From Treponema sp. (GTDB taxonomy: Bacteria; Spirochaetota; Spirochaetia; Treponematales; Breznakiellaceae): a DNA stretch of 6,126 bases. The number at the start of each line of letters is the position of its first letter. Position 1 is the first letter of the stretch. Location of the stretch: assembly GCA_031256115.1 (NCBI GenBank), contig JAIRRF010000122.1:1-6126 (forward strand), written 5' to 3'. The position numbers were made by a program, and so were the translations under genes. Below the pieces are notes generated by a model. That model was not told the origin of the DNA and did no database searches. It worked only from the letters and a program-made list of their open reading frames with translations. This document shows positions 5,429 to 6,126 of the stretch, piece by piece.

Positions 5429-5652
5429 AATTCCTCAGCGGTCATTGCAAAATCATCTTTGAATTTTATCTTTACTTTACCGTCCAGAATACCTATCTTC
5501 CGTTCGGCAATTTGTTCTTCATGATAGGGGACAATCATTGCCACAGGTTTTTTTGCCCTGCCGTACAGTATTCCCACCTTTTTTCCGCTCCGTACTTCAT
5601 CAAGGATTTGTGAGAAATTGGCTTTTAACTCTCCAACGACCATTGCTTTCAT
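5416..5652 (-). CDS. Phd/YefM-family antitoxin
   Basis: This is the 78-residue antitoxin of the toxin-antitoxin pair. The N-terminal part (1-46: AMVVGELKANFSQILDEV, then GILYGRAKKPVAMIVPY) matches the Phd/YefM DNA-binding fold, which represses its own operon. The C-terminal tail (53-78: IGILDGKVKIKFKDDF, then AEEL) is the usual toxin-blocking tail. The frame is open back to a TTG at 5742 (108 codons), but those 30 extra codons run through a perfect palindrome suited to be the operator, and conserved homology seems to start at MKAMVVGEL, so ATG 5652 is preferred. A second in-frame ATG at 5643 (residue 4) is also possible. No strong Shine-Dalgarno sequence precedes either ATG. The toxin gene overlaps the 3' end by 13 nt. 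Confidence 0.88.
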   Translation of the reverse strand: MKAMVVGELKANFSQILDEVRSGKKVGILYGRAKKPVAMIVPYHEEQIAERKIGILDGKVKIKFKDDFAMTAEELCNL

Positions 5653-5672
5653 AAATAAAAAATGATGTCTAT

Positions 5673-5687
5673 TTGACAACTTGTCAA
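5673..5687 (-). promoter_or_regulatory. Candidate operator of the toxin-antitoxin operon
   Basis: TTGACAA-G-TTGTCAA (minus strand) is a perfect 7-1-7 palindrome 20 bp before the preferred antitoxin ATG. It contains a consensus -35 hexamer TTGACA. A matching -10 element is weak (CATTTT at 17 bp). A palindrome here fits the known autorepression of Phd-type operons. Binding is inferred. Confidence 0.5.
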
Positions 5688-5823
5688 GATATTTTTCCCT
5701 AAATTCGTCAAATTTCCCTGTTTTTTTTACGTTTTTTGGCAAAACCGTGCGTGATTACTCATGACAAACTCTGATTTATGTGTACAGAATAATAACAATT
5801 AATTTCGGTATAGGAAAGATATA

Positions 5824-6126
5824 ATGGGCGCTATCTTGAACAGAATATCCAATTCCGGCAATCAGGCACGCCCGGAAAAAGCGCCCGAAACATTGAGGGC
5901 GTTGACGAATCAAATGCGGCACGGCGTAGGCCCAGAAAAATCCCAATTTACAATAAAGGCCGAAGGGCCGCTCGGCAATACGGCAATACGGCAATACGGC
6001 AATACGGCAATACGGCAATACGGCAATACGGCAATTATATCATATATACCTATATCACTATGTCAACTATACAAGCAACTACACAAACCACTTAACAGCA
6101 TTTTTTCTTCAAAGATTGTTAAAAGT
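5824..6126 (+). CDS. Open reading frame of unknown function, partial at right edge
   Basis: The frame starts at ATG 5824 with a good ribosome-binding site (AGGAAAG, 5 nt upstream) and has no stop in 101 codons up to the window end. Residues 1-50 are hydrophilic (MGAILNRISNSGNQ, then RPEKAPETLRALTNQM). Residues 51-70 are made by the 8-bp repeat and read NTAIRQYG in an 8-residue period. After them the sequence becomes A+T-rich (LCQLYKQLHKPLNSIF). I do not recognise a family. Points in favour are the start signal and the open frame through the repeats. Points against are a strong promoter on the opposite strand at 6039-6066, an opposing frame of 80 codons (5776-6018), and the abrupt change of composition. 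Because the repeat unit is 8 bp, gain or loss of a unit would shift the frame. It may equally be a chance frame in a non-coding element. Confidence 0.35.
   Translation, partial: MGAILNRISNSGNQARPEKAPETLRALTNQMRHGVGPEKSQFTIKAEGPLGNTAIRQYGNTAIRQYGNTAIISYIPISLCQLYKQLHKPLNSIFSSKIVKS
5973..6036. repeat. 8-bp tandem repeat, seven perfect units
   Basis: Seven perfect head-to-tail copies of CGGCAATA (5973-6028) are followed by a near copy ending in ATT (6029-6036). On the minus strand it reads TATTGCCG. The array lies just downstream of a minus-strand promoter and inside a plus-strand open frame. Short perfect repeats of this kind are prone to slippage in replication. Confidence 0.93.
6039..6066 (-). 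promoter_or_regulatory. Strong-looking promoter firing into the 8-bp repeats
   Basis: On the minus strand a perfect TTGACA (6061-6066), a 16-bp spacer and TATGAT (6039-6044, five of six consensus matches) form a good sigma-70-type promoter. Transcription would start near 6032, inside the last repeat unit, and run towards the toxin-antitoxin genes about 380 bp away. No clear gene start is seen directly behind it. A frame at 5776-6018 on this strand has no recognisable product. Confidence 0.5.

Noticed and set aside
5653..5742. Longer antitoxin starting at TTG 5742
   Set aside because: The start codon is rare and has no clear ribosome-binding site, and the extra 30 codons cover the probable operator. 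Typical Phd/YefM length fits the ATG at 5652.
5776..6018. Minus-strand frame of 80 codons beginning in the 8-bp repeats (PYCRIAVLP steps)
   Set aside because: The N-terminus is just repeat translation, there is no ribosome-binding site before its start within the repeats, and no family is recognised. It is kept only as a counter-argument to the plus-strand frame.

Overview
The window (about 48% G+C by eye) looks like chromosomal DNA from a host-associated spirochaete, most plausibly a Treponema of the termite-gut type. The basis is general protein similarity (TolC-type outer-membrane protein with its adaptor, exonuclease III, a NarL-type two-component pair, a Phd/PIN toxin-antitoxin pair). 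No single marker proves it, and the taxonomic call is an inference.

Left part (1-3126, minus strand). From right to left there is a polytopic membrane protein resembling the substrate-binding (S) subunits of ECF transporters, exodeoxyribonuclease III 13 bp behind it, then after a 79-bp gap a TolC-family outer-membrane protein, followed 9 bp later by the GTG start of a periplasmic adaptor that runs off the left edge. The last two form an efflux operon whose inner-membrane pump would lie outside the window.

Centre (3127-4571). A compact histidine kinase and a NarL/FixJ response regulator overlap by 8 nt on the plus strand, divergent from the membrane protein. The kinase has one membrane helix and no recognisable sensor domain, so the divergent membrane protein is a candidate input partner. 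Both divergent genes lack a Shine-Dalgarno sequence and have a -10-like hexamer six bases before the ATG, which suggests leaderless transcripts.

Convergent intergenic block (4572-5020). There is no convincing gene here. It holds eight 23-bp tandem units, each carrying an inverted heptamer pair CTTCATG-AC-CATGAAG, closed by an inverted copy of the unit core. A REP-like hairpin follows. A second copy of that hairpin lies at 3149-3185, and the only two differences between the copies are a compensating base-pair change.

Right part (5021-6126). A more A+T-rich stretch holds a Phd/YefM antitoxin and a PIN-domain (VapC-type) toxin on the minus strand, with a perfect TTGACAA-G-TTGTCAA palindrome upstream. 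A divergent plus-strand reading frame with a good ribosome-binding site starts at 5824, passes through seven 8-bp repeats (CGGCAATA) and is still open at the window end. A strong-looking minus-strand promoter fires into those repeats. The most interesting parts are the palindrome array beside the NarL-type regulator, the REP-like pair, the sensor-less kinase with its divergent membrane protein, and the 8-bp repeat locus.
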